A DNA stretch of 64,000 nt from Pseudomonas sp. R28(2017) (GCF_002112505.1 NZ_NEHW01000018.1:1-64000); one strand, 5' to 3'. Shown: positions 8,598 through 17,712, counted from the stretch's first letter. Made by a program: numbers and translations. The notes: generated by a model not told the origin, from the sequence alone.

Positions 8598-9947
8598 GTG
8601 AGTATTGTTCACGACCAGGCTATGCACTTTATCTACCAGCAGGTGCTGGAGCGCCTGTTGAGTCATATGTCCAAGGAACAACGCGCTTCGCTGCAGTTGT
8701 TGATCCAGCGTTTGCTGGTGGCCGCTGGGGGGCCGGAATACATCGGTACGTTCAGGTTGCTGGTGGTTCACGGGGGCGACCGCCGTAGCGCCCGGCTATT
8801 GGCTGTACTGCGTGCCGCCCAGCTGAGCATTGCCTTGCGAGCACCGGTCACCTTCAAGCTGCGGGTGCTGGTGACCTGTTTGCCGGCAACCAGCAGCGCG
8901 TTGCTGGAACAGCATGAGCGAACCTTCAACGCGTTGTTCATGCACGATGATCCACGGGTACAGCTGCAGATGGTCGAGGGGGCGGCCGTGGTGCCTTTCT
9001 GTCACCAGGCTGGCGCCACGGCCGGGCATTTGCCGTTGTCCCGCGAAGCCTTGCTGTTGTTCGGCCACCTCGTCGATGCGCGCCCGGAAGCACTGCTGGG
9101 CAGTCGCACGCACCTGGAACTGGCTGATACCGTGCGCCTGGCACTGGCCGGATACCCCGGCGCCGATGCGTTGATAACCGCCATGCCAGCCAGCCAGCGG
9201 CGGCGCTTTGCGGCCTGGGCCCGGCGCAGCCTGCGCCTGGCAGGTATCGCCTGCCCTGGGGCGTTGCATCACTGCGTAGACAGCCTGGCCAGGTGGCTGG
9301 GCCAGTTGCATGCCGTTGCGGGTGTACCGGGCGGGCCGATCGGCGCGCCGGGCAGCACGCAGGAACGGGCATTGCCGCTGCGGGTCATCGTGATCGACGA
9401 TCTGCTCACCCAGTTGCTCACTGCCGGTGCGCTGGACCTGATGACGGGCTGGGGCAACGGGCCGGGGCATGAAGGCTCACCGCTGGCGGCATTTGTCGAC
9501 CCTCTGGCGCTGGCGCAGTTGCACGAGATAGGCGGGCGCTGCAGGGCGCCTGCTGCACCCCGGCAAGCCTTGCGCCTGGTCAACCAGGCTGATGCCCCCC
9601 AGCAGCCGCGCTTCGCCAAGGCCTACGGGCTTGAGCAGACCCAGCTTGCCTGCCTGTTGTACCGCCCGTTTGCCAACCAAGGGGCAGGGCTGGAGCGGTT
9701 TCTGCAGTGCCGTCACGCCGACATGCTGGTCGCCCTGCCTTACCTGCATCGGGCTTTGCAAGGCAAGTCCTGCCCTGATGCCGTCAAGGACTGGATCGTG
9801 AACACCAGCGGCCTGCCACTGGCGCAGTTGCGCCTGGTCTACAAGGGGCGGCTGGGGCCGGGCGTACGGCCACTGCTGGCCAGCCTGGCGCGGCGGGATG
9901 TGCAGTTGCGGTTCGTGGGCAGCGTGACGCGCAAGGCATCATCCTGA
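8598..9947 (+). CDS. Protein of unknown function, 449 residues, coupled to a MocR-like gene
   Basis: I do not recognise this family. Start is GTG 8598 with GAGG about nine bases before it. It is soluble, with no signal peptide or membrane helix, and rich in Leu, Ala, Arg and His. The N-terminal part (about residues 25-130) alternates beta-type strands (TFRLLVVHGGD, FKLRVLVTCL) with helices. The middle is Arg-rich (QRRRFAAWARRSLRLAG), and a second strand-rich block starts at LRVIVIDDLLTQLL. Its stop overlaps the start of the MocR-type regulator by one base (TGATG), so the two are probably translated together and may act together. No catalytic motif is evident. Confidence 0.75.
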   Translation: MSIVHDQAMHFIYQQVLERLLSHMSKEQRASLQLLIQRLLVAAGGPEYIGTFRLLVVHGGDRRSARLLAVLRAAQLSIALRAPVTFKLRVLVTCLPATSSALLEQHERTFNALFMHDDPRVQLQMVEGAAVVPFCHQAGATAGHLPLSREALLLFGHLVDARPEALLGSRTHLELADTVRLALAGYPGADALITAMPASQRRRFAAWARRSLRLAGIACPGALHHCVDSLARWLGQLHAVAGVPGGPIGAPGSTQERALPLRVIVIDDLLTQLLTAGALDLMTGWGNGPGHEGSPLAAFVDPLALAQLHEIGGRCRAPAAPRQALRLVNQADAPQQPRFAKAYGLEQTQLACLLYRPFANQGAGLERFLQCRHADMLVALPYLHRALQGKSCPDAVKDWIVNTSGLPLAQLRLVYKGRLGPGVRPLLASLARRDVQLRFVGSVTRKASS

Positions 9948-11260
9948 TGGGGCGTGAGTTTGCCTATCAGGCGGTGTACCGCTACCTGGTCGCCCTGATC
10001 GACGAGGCCGAACGGGGTGGGCAGCCACGTTTGCCTTCACTGCGGGCATTGTCCCGGCGCCTGCGCGTTTCGTTGGCCACGGTGCAGGCGGCCTACAGCC
10101 TGCTCGAGCATGAAGGGCGTGTGCAGTCGGTGCCAAAGTCCGGCTACTTCGCCCAGGTTGGCGCGCAGGCGAGCCGGGCCGATGCGGCCCATGCGCTACC
10201 CGCGCAGCCGTTGCTGGAGCGCGCGCTGTTCGCCCATGAGCGGCGCCTGGGTCGGTTGCGTGCGCGGCCCGCGCGGGGGCTGGGCGGGCCACGCCTGCGT
10301 GATGCTCTGGCAGAGCGCTACACCCAGTCTTCCCGTCAGTACTGGCGACCCGAGGATGTGCACCTGGGCCCTGATGTGCAGGCGTTGCTGGAAACGCTGC
10401 TGCAGGCGCTGGCGCTGCGTGGCAGTACCGTGCTGGTCGCGTCCCCGTGCTGTTGGCGTATCTTGCGGGCCTTGCAACGTTGCGACGTGCGGGTCGTGGA
10501 GGTACCGCTGGATGCCGGCCGCAGCCCTGATCTCGGCAGTCTGTCGAGGCTGCTGGGTTCTGAGCCGGTGCGCATGGTGATCGTGCCCTCGTGCCTGGGG
10601 GCCCCGGTGGGGCGCCTGATGCCCCAGCGCGATCAGCAGCAGATCGCCGATTTGCTGGCTGCGCATCCGGTGTGGTTGTTGGAAAACGACCTGGACAGCG
10701 AACTGTGTTTTGCCGGGCCACCGCGTTCACGCTTGCGAGACTGGGTGGACCCGCGTTGGCTGCTGGTGCTGGGTTCGCTGGAGGCGGCGGTGGGGGCCGA
10801 GGCACCTTATGCGTACCTGCTGGGGCGCCATATGGCCTTGGCAGAAGCGTTCGCCCAGCGCGCCTTCGAGCTCGCCCCGATGCGGCAGCAAGCGCTGGCA
10901 CAGATGATCGCCTCAGGCGAAATCGACGAGCACCTGGGCCGGATGCGGGTGGCACTGCATGGGCGCATGGAGCAACTTTGCCAGCACCTGGGCGCGGTGT
11001 TGGGCGGGCAGGTGGAGTTCGACATGCCTGAGGGCGGGTGCGCCTTGTGGGTGCGCCTGTCACCGGCAATGGTGAGCGCGCAAGCCGTGGCGGCGACGGC
11101 GGGTTCGGCATTGCAGGTGCTGGAGGGGGAGCAGTTCAGTGTACACGGGCGTTACCGGCAGTTCCTGGCGCTGACCTGGCTGGGTGAGCAGCCCAAGGCG
11201 CTGATCAAGGCGCTGGAGAACCTGGCGCGGGGCCTGGCATTTGACGCCATTCGTCGGTAG
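9947..11260 (+). CDS. MocR/GntR-type regulator with a degenerate PLP site
   Basis: A 437-residue protein with a GntR winged helix (about residues 24-68, LPSLRALSRRLRVSLATVQ and VQSVPKSGYF) fused to an aminotransferase-fold domain. MocR proteins normally bind PLP through a lysine in a G-S/T-F-S-K motif. Here the matching stretch reads GSLEAAVGAE, with Ala280 where lysine is expected and Pro where the phosphate-binding Arg normally follows. The Asp of the ring-nitrogen contact seems kept in LENDLDSEL. It may therefore bind no PLP and sense another ligand, or none. ATG 9947 overlaps the preceding stop. Its target is unknown; the upstream partner gene is the first candidate. Confidence 0.82.
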   Translation: MGREFAYQAVYRYLVALIDEAERGGQPRLPSLRALSRRLRVSLATVQAAYSLLEHEGRVQSVPKSGYFAQVGAQASRADAAHALPAQPLLERALFAHERRLGRLRARPARGLGGPRLRDALAERYTQSSRQYWRPEDVHLGPDVQALLETLLQALALRGSTVLVASPCCWRILRALQRCDVRVVEVPLDAGRSPDLGSLSRLLGSEPVRMVIVPSCLGAPVGRLMPQRDQQQIADLLAAHPVWLLENDLDSELCFAGPPRSRLRDWVDPRWLLVLGSLEAAVGAEAPYAYLLGRHMALAEAFAQRAFELAPMRQQALAQMIASGEIDEHLGRMRVALHGRMEQLCQHLGAVLGGQVEFDMPEGGCALWVRLSPAMVSAQAVAATAGSALQVLEGEQFSVHGRYRQFLALTWLGEQPKALIKALENLARGLAFDAIRR

Positions 11261-11300
11261 GGCGGCGGAATGAGCCAGGGAACTTGCCTGGGTACGGGGT

Positions 11301-11316
11301 CTGTATGTATAAACAG
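11301..11316. promoter_or_regulatory. LexA box (SOS operator)
   Basis: CTGTATGTATAAACAG fits the gammaproteobacterial LexA consensus CTGT-N8-ACAG with an AT-rich centre. It lies just before the FAN1-type nuclease gene, about 30 bases upstream of the preferred start, and one alternative GTG (11316) lies inside it. This places the two-gene repair operon under probable SOS control. Confidence 0.8.
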
Positions 11317-11345
11317 TGCTCACTCCAGCTGCCCGACCCCACCCT

Positions 11346-12995
11346 GTGATCGCCCACTCCGTCGATGACCCGCTGTATTACCTGCACAACTTCCGCCAGG
11401 TGCTGCTTTGGGTCGAGTCACGTTATGCCGACCTGCTCGATGAGCAGGAACTGGCCTTTTTGCATGCCTTTGCCGAGCTGGCACAGCCGGCCCAGGCGCT
11501 GATGGTGCGCATGGTGATGCGCAAGGGCGAGCTGTTTCGCTGTGACCGCCTGGACTATGCCGAGATCGGTGACAGCATGGCGGCCTTGCAGCCGCTGTTG
11601 GCACTGGGGTGGGTGCGCGAGCCCGAGGTACTGAGCCTTGAGCAGCTGTTCGCGCTGTTGCGCAAGGATGAACTCGCCCTTGGCTTTGCCGGGCAGTTGA
11701 GCCGGCCGCGGGCGGCCAAGGGCGACCTGTTCGAACAGTTGCGGCCCCTGTCGCTGGCCCCCAGGCCCTTGCGCGAGTGGTTTGCCCAGGCGCCGGTGGC
11801 TATCGTGCAGTGGTGCCTGCAGCCGCTGTGCGATCGCATGCGCCTGTTGTTCTTCGGCAACCTCTATCAGGACTGGTCGGACTTCGTGCTGGCCGACCTG
11901 GGCCTGCTGCGCTTCGAGCAGGTAGCGTTCAGCCCCGACTCACGTGCCCTGCAGCAGCGCAGCGAGGTCGACCAGGCCATGGCGCTGCACCAGTGTGCCG
12001 AGCGCCTGGATCTGGGTGAGGAGCCCGCATCGATCCTGGCGGCACTGGCCGACGTGAGTACCGACAACCCATGGCTGGCCCGGCGCCATGGCCGGTTGCT
12101 GTTCGCCGTGGGCCAGCAGTGCGAGCGCCTGGGTGACTGGGACCAGGCTCTGGCGGTGTATGCCCGTAGCAGCCATGCGCAAGCGCGTATCCGCCAGGTT
12201 CGCGTGTTCGAGCGCAGCGAGCGTTGGGAGCAGGCCCACGCATTGGCCCGGCAGCTGGCTGCCGCACCGGCCAACGCCCTGGAAGTGCAAGCCCTTGAGC
12301 GCATGCTGCCGCGCCTGGCGCGCAAGCTCGGCGGCCCTGCGCAACGCCGCCGGCGCGCGGCACCCCTGGAGCTGATCGAACTGGAACTGCCGCGTGAGCA
12401 GGCAGCGCTGGGTGTCGAGGAGGCCGTGCGCCAACACCTGGCACAAGCGGGCGGGGAGGCGCATTACGTGGAGAACACCTTGTTCAACAGCCTGTTCGGC
12501 CTGTTGTGCTGGGAGTCGATTTTCGCCCCGGTTCAGGGGGCTTTCTTCAATCCGTTCCAGGCCGCGCCCCAGGACTTGCATGACAGCGATTTCCAGCAAC
12601 GGCGCGCGGCGCATTTCGCGGCCTGCCTGGGCCGCCTGGATGATGGTACTCATCGCCAGGCCATTCTCGACTGCTATGCGGCCAAGCAAGGCCTGCAATC
12701 GCCGTTCGTGTTCTGGCCGATGCTCAGCGAAGCGTTGCTCGATCAGGCGCTGGCATGCCTGCCCGCCGCGCACTTGAAACAGTGCTTCCTGCGCCTGCTG
12801 CAGGATATTCGCAACAACCGCGCCGGCATGCCGGACCTGATCCAGTTCTGGCCGGAGCAGCAGCGCTATCGGATGGTCGAGGTCAAGGGCCCCGGTGACC
12901 GCCTGCAGGACAACCAGTTGCGCTGGCTGGCGTTCTGCGCCGAGCACGGCTTGCCGGTGGCGGTCTGCCATGTGCACTGGAGCGAACCCGCGTGA
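11346..12995 (+). CDS. FAN1-type structure-specific nuclease (VRR-NUC domain)
   Basis: About 549 residues, the bacterial counterpart of Fanconi-associated nuclease 1, which cuts branched DNA and helps unhook interstrand crosslinks. The N-terminal part (DDPLYYLHNFRQVL, then MVRMVMRKGELFR) matches the SAP-like DNA-binding region of bacterial FAN1. A helical TPR-like middle follows. The C-terminal VRR-NUC domain shows Glu376 (YVENTLFNSLFG), Asp497 in GMPDL, and Glu512-Val-Lys514 in VEVKGPGD, a complete PD-(D/E)XK site. The start is uncertain: GTG 11346 is preferred because GTG 11316 lies in the LexA box; neither has a clear ribosome site. It overlaps the helicase gene by four bases. Confidence 0.88.
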   Translation: MIAHSVDDPLYYLHNFRQVLLWVESRYADLLDEQELAFLHAFAELAQPAQALMVRMVMRKGELFRCDRLDYAEIGDSMAALQPLLALGWVREPEVLSLEQLFALLRKDELALGFAGQLSRPRAAKGDLFEQLRPLSLAPRPLREWFAQAPVAIVQWCLQPLCDRMRLLFFGNLYQDWSDFVLADLGLLRFEQVAFSPDSRALQQRSEVDQAMALHQCAERLDLGEEPASILAALADVSTDNPWLARRHGRLLFAVGQQCERLGDWDQALAVYARSSHAQARIRQVRVFERSERWEQAHALARQLAAAPANALEVQALERMLPRLARKLGGPAQRRRRAAPLELIELELPREQAALGVEEAVRQHLAQAGGEAHYVENTLFNSLFGLLCWESIFAPVQGAFFNPFQAAPQDLHDSDFQQRRAAHFAACLGRLDDGTHRQAILDCYAAKQGLQSPFVFWPMLSEALLDQALACLPAAHLKQCFLRLLQDIRNNRAGMPDLIQFWPEQQRYRMVEVKGPGDRLQDNQLRWLAFCAEHGLPVAVCHVHWSEPA

Positions 12996-15253
12996 GCTAT
13001 CGCGTGGCGGTGCGGGCGTTGTGCGAGTTCAGCGCCAAGGTCGGAGACCTGGACCTGCGCTTTACTCCGTCACCCACGGCGCAGGAAGGTATCGAAGGGC
13101 ATCGTCGGGTGGTCGCCCGGCGTGCCGCGGGCTATGAGGCGGAAGTCGCCCTCGAAGGCGAGTATCAGGGCCTGCTGGTGCGCGGGCGCGCCGATGGTTA
13201 TGACCCGGCCGCCAATCGCCTGGAAGAGATCAAGACCTACCGCGGCGACCTGGCACGTCAGCCAGCCAACCACCGCCAGCTGCACTGGGCCCAGGCCAAG
13301 GTCTACGCGTGGCTGCTGTGCCAGGCGCGGCAGTTGCCGGCCATCGAGGTGGCGCTGGTCTACCTGGATGTCGACACCGACAGCCAGACGCTGGTCAGCG
13401 AGCACTGTCATGCCGATGCGTTGCAGCACTTCTTTGAAGCGCAGTGCCAACGTTTTCTCGCCTGGGCCCAGGCCCAGCAACAGCGCCTGGCCGAGCGCGA
13501 CCAGGGTTTGCAGGCATTGGGCTTTCCTTACCCGCAGTTTCGCCAGGGCCAGCGGCAACTGGCCGAAACCTTGTACAAGGCGGTCAGCACCGGGCGCTGC
13601 CTGATGGCCCAGGCCAGTACCGGCATCGGCAAGACCCTCGGCACCTTGTTCCCGCTGCTCAAGGCCATGGTCCCGCAGCAACTGGACAAGGTGTTCTTCC
13701 TCACTGCCAAGACCCCGGGCCGGGCGCTGGCGCTGGACGCCTTGGGCCAGATCAGCGCGGGCACGCCGCAGCCGGCCCTGCGCACCCTTGAGCTGATCGC
13801 CCGCGACAAGGCCTGCGAATACCCGGACAAAGCCTGCCATGGCGAGTCCTGCCCGTTGGCCCAAGGCTTCTACGACCGCCTGCCTGCCGCACGCGAGGCG
13901 GCAGCTTTGCGGCCCATGCTTGATCGCGCCGGCTTGCGCGAGGTGGCGTTGGCGCACGAGGTCTGCCCGTATTACCTCGGCCAGGAAATGGCCCGCTGGG
14001 TGGACGTGCTGGTGGCCGACTACAACTACTACTTCGATGCCCATGCCATGCTGTTCAGCCTGACCCAGCTCAACCAATGGCGGGTCGCGGTACTGGTGGA
14101 CGAGGCGCACAACCTGGTCGAGCGCGGCCGCGGCATGTACAGCGCCAGCCTCGACCAGGGCCAGTTGCTCGCCTTGCGCCAAAGCAAGCCGCAAGGGCTG
14201 GGTAGCGCCCTGGACCGGCTGAACCGGCAGTGGAACGCGCTGTACAAGGCGCAGCAGGCGCCGTACCAGGCCAGTGAGCAGCTGCCGGAGGCCTTTCTGC
14301 GGGCCCTGCAGCAGTGCATCGGGCTGATCCAGGAGCGCATGAACGAAACGCCTGCCGAGGTCGATGCCCAGGTGTTGCAGTTCTTCTACCAGGCGCTGCA
14401 GTTCAGCCGGGTGGCCGAGCTGTTCGATGAGCATTTCCTGTTCGATGTCAGCCTGCGCGATGGCCCGCGCAAACGGCGCCTGGCCAACCTGAGCCTGCGC
14501 AATGTCACCCCGGCCCGGCTGCTCGCGCCGCGCATGCAGGCCGCGCGCAGTGTGACGCTGTTTTCCGCCACCTTGAGCCCGCGGCATTTCTATACCGACC
14601 TGCTCGGCATGCCGGCCGATACCGCCTGGCTGGAGGTGGCGGCGCCGTTTCGCGCCGAGCAGCTGGAAGTGCGCATCGCCAGCCAGATCTCGACGCGCTA
14701 CCGCGAACGCCAGGCGTCTCTGGCGCCGATCACCGCGCTGATTGCCGAGCAGTATCAGCGCCAGCCCGGCAACTACCTGGCATTTTTCAGCAGCTTCGAA
14801 TACCTGCAGCAGGTGGCCGGCCTGCTCGCCGAACGTTTTCCCGGCATCCCGCTGTGGGCCCAGGCGCCGGGCATGGATGAAGCTGCGCGCCAAGCTTTTC
14901 TCGATCGCTTCGTGACGGGCGGGCAGGGGGTGGGTTTTGCCGTGCTCGGTGGGGCATTCGGCGAGGGCGTCGACTTGCCGGGCACGCGCCTGATCGGGGC
15001 CTTTGTCGCCACCCTCGGGCTGCCCCAGGTCAACCCGGTCAACGAGCAGTTCAAGCAGCGCCTGGGGCGGCAGTTTGGCGCCGGTTTCGACTACGCCTAC
15101 CTGTACCCCGGCGTGCGCAAGGTCATCCAGGCCGCCGGGCGGGTCATTCGTGGTGACCAGGACCGCGGGGTGCTGGTGCTGATCGACGAACGTTTTGCCG
15201 AACAACGGGTACAGCAGATGTTCCCCGCATGGTGGCAGGTGGCCGTTAAATAA
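12992..15253 (+). CDS. PD-(D/E)XK nuclease fused to an XPD/DinG-type Fe-S helicase
   Basis: A 753-residue protein starting at GTG in the overlap GTGA. The N-terminal ~180 residues look like a RecB/Cas4-type nuclease: GRADGYD with Asp68, then EEIK with Glu79 and Lys81. The superfamily 2 helicase core has Walker A ASTGIGKT (Lys214) and DEAH (Asp370). Between them lie four cysteines, Cys275, Cys282, Cys287 and Cys325, with the spacing of the XPD/DinG iron-sulfur cluster. C-terminal motifs include GGAFGEGVDLPG and QAAGRVIRG. Expected activity is 5'-3' unwinding plus single-strand cleavage. Overlap with the FAN1 gene and the shared LexA box suggest a joint role in crosslink or replication-fork repair. 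Confidence 0.9.
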   Translation: MSYRVAVRALCEFSAKVGDLDLRFTPSPTAQEGIEGHRRVVARRAAGYEAEVALEGEYQGLLVRGRADGYDPAANRLEEIKTYRGDLARQPANHRQLHWAQAKVYAWLLCQARQLPAIEVALVYLDVDTDSQTLVSEHCHADALQHFFEAQCQRFLAWAQAQQQRLAERDQGLQALGFPYPQFRQGQRQLAETLYKAVSTGRCLMAQASTGIGKTLGTLFPLLKAMVPQQLDKVFFLTAKTPGRALALDALGQISAGTPQPALRTLELIARDKACEYPDKACHGESCPLAQGFYDRLPAAREAAALRPMLDRAGLREVALAHEVCPYYLGQEMARWVDVLVADYNYYFDAHAMLFSLTQLNQWRVAVLVDEAHNLVERGRGMYSASLDQGQLLALRQSKPQGLGSALDRLNRQWNALYKAQQAPYQASEQLPEAFLRALQQCIGLIQERMNETPAEVDAQVLQFFYQALQFSRVAELFDEHFLFDVSLRDGPRKRRLANLSLRNVTPARLLAPRMQAARSVTLFSATLSPRHFYTDLLGMPADTAWLEVAAPFRAEQLEVRIASQISTRYRERQASLAPITALIAEQYQRQPGNYLAFFSSFEYLQQVAGLLAERFPGIPLWAQAPGMDEAARQAFLDRFVTGGQGVGFAVLGGAFGEGVDLPGTRLIGAFVATLGLPQVNPVNEQFKQRLGRQFGAGFDYAYLYPGVRKVIQAAGRVIRGDQDRGVLVLIDERFAEQRVQQMFPAWWQVAVK

Positions 15254-15339
15254 TCCTGGGCGGCCCCATCGCACGGCATTGCAACTCCCAGTACACTGCG
15301 TGTTCCAACACCAACATCCGTTGAACTCGAGGTTTTTGC

Positions 15340-16977
15340 ATGACGCTCAGTCCTTTGGCAGGCAAGCCGGCTCCGGCCAGCGTGCTGGTCGATATTCCCC
15401 GCCTGCTCACCGCTTACTACACCGGCCGCCCTGACGCCGCCGTGGCGGCCCAGCGCGTGGCCTTCGGCACTTCGGGGCACCGCGGCAGCTCGTTCGACCT
15501 GAGCTTCAACGAGCACCATGTGCTGGCGATCACCCAGGCCATTTGCCTGTACCGCCAGGAAAAAGCCATCGATGGCCCGCTGTTCATCGGCGCCGACACC
15601 CACGCGCTGTCCGCGCCGGCCGCCGCCAGTGCGCTGGAAGTGCTGGCGGCCAACGGCGTGCAGGTGATGTTGTCCAAGGACGACGAATACACCCCGACGC
15701 CGGCAGTGTCCCATGCCATCCTCTGCTACAACCGTGGCCGCAGCCAGGGCCTGGCCGATGGCATCGTCATCACCCCGTCGCACAACCCGCCCCAAAGCGG
15801 TGGCTTCAAGTACAACCCGCCCAACGGCGGCCCGGCCGACAGCGATGTGACCAAGTGGATCGAGGCCAAGGCCAACGAACTGCTGGCCGCAGGCCTGGCC
15901 GGGGTCAAGCGCATGGAACATGCCCAGGCGCTGCAAGCCACCACTACCCAGCGCCATGACTACGTGGCCAACTACGTGGCCGACCTGGAAAATGTCATCG
16001 ACTTCGACGTGATTCGGGCCGCCAACCTGCGCCTGGGCGTCGATCCGCTGGGCGGGGCGGGGGTGCGCTACTGGTCGGCGATCGCCGAGCGCTACCAGCT
16101 GAACCTGGAAGTGGTGAACACCGAAGTCGACCCGACCTTCCGCTTCATGTGCGTGGACTGGGACGGCCAGATCCGCATGGACCCATCCTCGCCATACGCC
16201 ATGCAAGGCCTGATCGGCCTGCGTGATCGCTTCGACGTGGCCTTCGCCTGTGACCCGGACCACGACCGCCACGGCATCGTCACCGCCGATGGCCTGTTGC
16301 AGCCGAACAACTACCTGGCCGTGGCCATCGACTACCTGTACCGCAACCGTCCGCAATGGCGCAGCGATGCGGCGGTGGGCAAGACCGTGGTGTCCAGCGG
16401 CCTGATCGACCGTGTCACCGAGGCCTTGGGCCGCACCCTGTACGAAGTGCCGGTGGGCTTCAAGTTCTTCGCTCAGGGCCTGTTCGAAGGTTCGCTGGGC
16501 TTTGGCGGCGAAGAAAGCGCTGGCGCATCGTTCCTGCGCAAGGACGGTTCGGTCTGGGCCACTGACAAGGATGGCCTGATTCCGGCCTTGCTGGCTGCCG
16601 AGATGACCGCACGCACCGGGCGCAACCCGAGCCAGGCCTACAACGACCTGACCGACAGGCTAGGCAAGCCATTCTCCACCCGCGTCGAAGCCAAGGCCGA
16701 TGCACGGCAGAAGGCGGCGCTCAGCAAGCTGGCACCGGAACAGGTGAAGTCGACTGAACTGGCCGGTGAGCCGATCGTGCAGATCCTCAGCCAGGCACCG
16801 GGCAATGGCCAGGCGATTGGTGGCTTGAAGGTGATGACCGCCAACGGCTGGTTCGCCGCGCGGCCATCGGGCACCGAAGACATCTACAAGATCTACGCCG
16901 AGAGCTTTGTCGACGAGGCGCACCTCAAGCGCCTGGTGGAAGAGGCGCAGGTGCTGGTGGATGCGGCGATTGCCTGA
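15340..16977 (+). CDS. pgm: Phosphoglucomutase, alpha-D-glucose phosphate-specific
   Basis: A 545-residue enzyme interconverting glucose 1-phosphate and glucose 6-phosphate, linking central metabolism to glycogen/trehalose and surface polysaccharide synthesis. The four family loops are present: the phosphoserine loop TPSHNPPQSGG near residue 146, the metal loop CDPDHDRHG, the sugar-binding loop GFGGEESAGAS, and the phosphate-binding loop RPSGTEDIYKI near the C-terminus. Length is normal for the bacterial Pgm type. It is monocistronic in appearance, 86 bases after the helicase and closed by a hairpin. Confidence 0.95.
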   Translation: MTLSPLAGKPAPASVLVDIPRLLTAYYTGRPDAAVAAQRVAFGTSGHRGSSFDLSFNEHHVLAITQAICLYRQEKAIDGPLFIGADTHALSAPAAASALEVLAANGVQVMLSKDDEYTPTPAVSHAILCYNRGRSQGLADGIVITPSHNPPQSGGFKYNPPNGGPADSDVTKWIEAKANELLAAGLAGVKRMEHAQALQATTTQRHDYVANYVADLENVIDFDVIRAANLRLGVDPLGGAGVRYWSAIAERYQLNLEVVNTEVDPTFRFMCVDWDGQIRMDPSSPYAMQGLIGLRDRFDVAFACDPDHDRHGIVTADGLLQPNNYLAVAIDYLYRNRPQWRSDAAVGKTVVSSGLIDRVTEALGRTLYEVPVGFKFFAQGLFEGSLGFGGEESAGASFLRKDGSVWATDKDGLIPALLAAEMTARTGRNPSQAYNDLTDRLGKPFSTRVEAKADARQKAALSKLAPEQVKSTELAGEPIVQILSQAPGNGQAIGGLKVMTANGWFAARPSGTEDIYKIYAESFVDEAHLKRLVEEAQVLVDAAIA

Positions 16978-16988
16978 ATGAGCTGAGC

Positions 16989-17010
16989 GGGGCCGCAAAG
17001 CGGCCCCTTT
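16989..17010. terminator. Hairpin terminator between pgm and the pirin gene
   Basis: GGGGCCGC/GCGGCCCC with an AAA loop, followed by TTT on the plus strand. It sits between convergent genes and may work on both strands, although its T-tract is short. Confidence 0.75.
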
Positions 17011-17013
17011 CAC

Positions 17014-17712
17014 TTACGCGACATCGACCAGGACGATTTCGCTGTCCTCGATCGCGGTGACCTTGAGCACTTCCTCCTGCTCGATCGCCACCCCATCCCG
17101 GCCCTTGGCACGCAGCCCATTGACCTCCACCAGCCCCTTGGCCGGCACCAGGTAACCGCGGCGCCCGGCATCGAAACGGTATTCGGCGGTCTCGCCAGCC
17201 CGCAGCGTCGCAGCCACCAGCCGTGCATCGGTACGGATTTGCAGGCTGTCTTCATCACCGGCACGGCCACTGGCCAGGGTCACGAAGCCCTCGCCGCGCT
17301 CCCCCTTGGGGAACGGACGGGTGCCCCAGGATGGCGCATCACCGGTACGCTCCGGCACGATCCAGATCTGGAAGATGCGGGTATCGACCTCCTCAAGGTT
17401 GTACTCGCTGTGCACGATGCCGCTACCGGCACTCATCACCTGCACGTCGCCAGCCTCGGTACGGCCCTTGTTGCCCAGGCTGTCCTGGTGGGTGATGGCG
17501 CCTTCACGCACATAGGTGATGATTTCCATGTCGCGGTGCGGGTGCGGCGGGAAGCCGCTGCCGGCGGCGATCAGATCGTCGTTCCAGACCCGCAGGTTGC
17601 CCCAGTGCATGCGCGCCGGGTCGTAGTATTCGGCAAACGAGAAGTGGTGGTGAGCGTCGAGCCAGCCGTGGTTGGCGTGGCCGAGGCCTTCGAACGGTCG
17701 CAGTTGCAGCAT
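17014..17712 (-). CDS. Pirin-family bicupin protein (YhhW-like)
   Basis: A 232-residue bicupin. The N-terminal metal site is visible as HPHRDMEIITY and EGAITHQDSLGN, giving the three His and one Glu typical of pirins. Some bacterial pirins, such as E. coli YhhW, have quercetin 2,3-dioxygenase activity in vitro; the natural substrate is unclear. The length matches YhhW. It is convergent with pgm and divergent from the UvrD-like helicase, with an AT-rich promoter region of about 220 bases between. Confidence 0.88.
   Translation of the reverse strand: MLQLRPFEGLGHANHGWLDAHHHFSFAEYYDPARMHWGNLRVWNDDLIAAGSGFPPHPHRDMEIITYVREGAITHQDSLGNKGRTEAGDVQVMSAGSGIVHSEYNLEEVDTRIFQIWIVPERTGDAPSWGTRPFPKGERGEGFVTLASGRAGDEDSLQIRTDARLVAATLRAGETAEYRFDAGRRGYLVPAKGLVEVNGLRAKGRDGVAIEQEEVLKVTAIEDSEIVLVDVA

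Noticed and set aside
13070..15274. A 734-codon minus-strand frame opposite the Fe-S helicase
   Set aside because: Shadow of a gene with full helicase motifs; biased composition.
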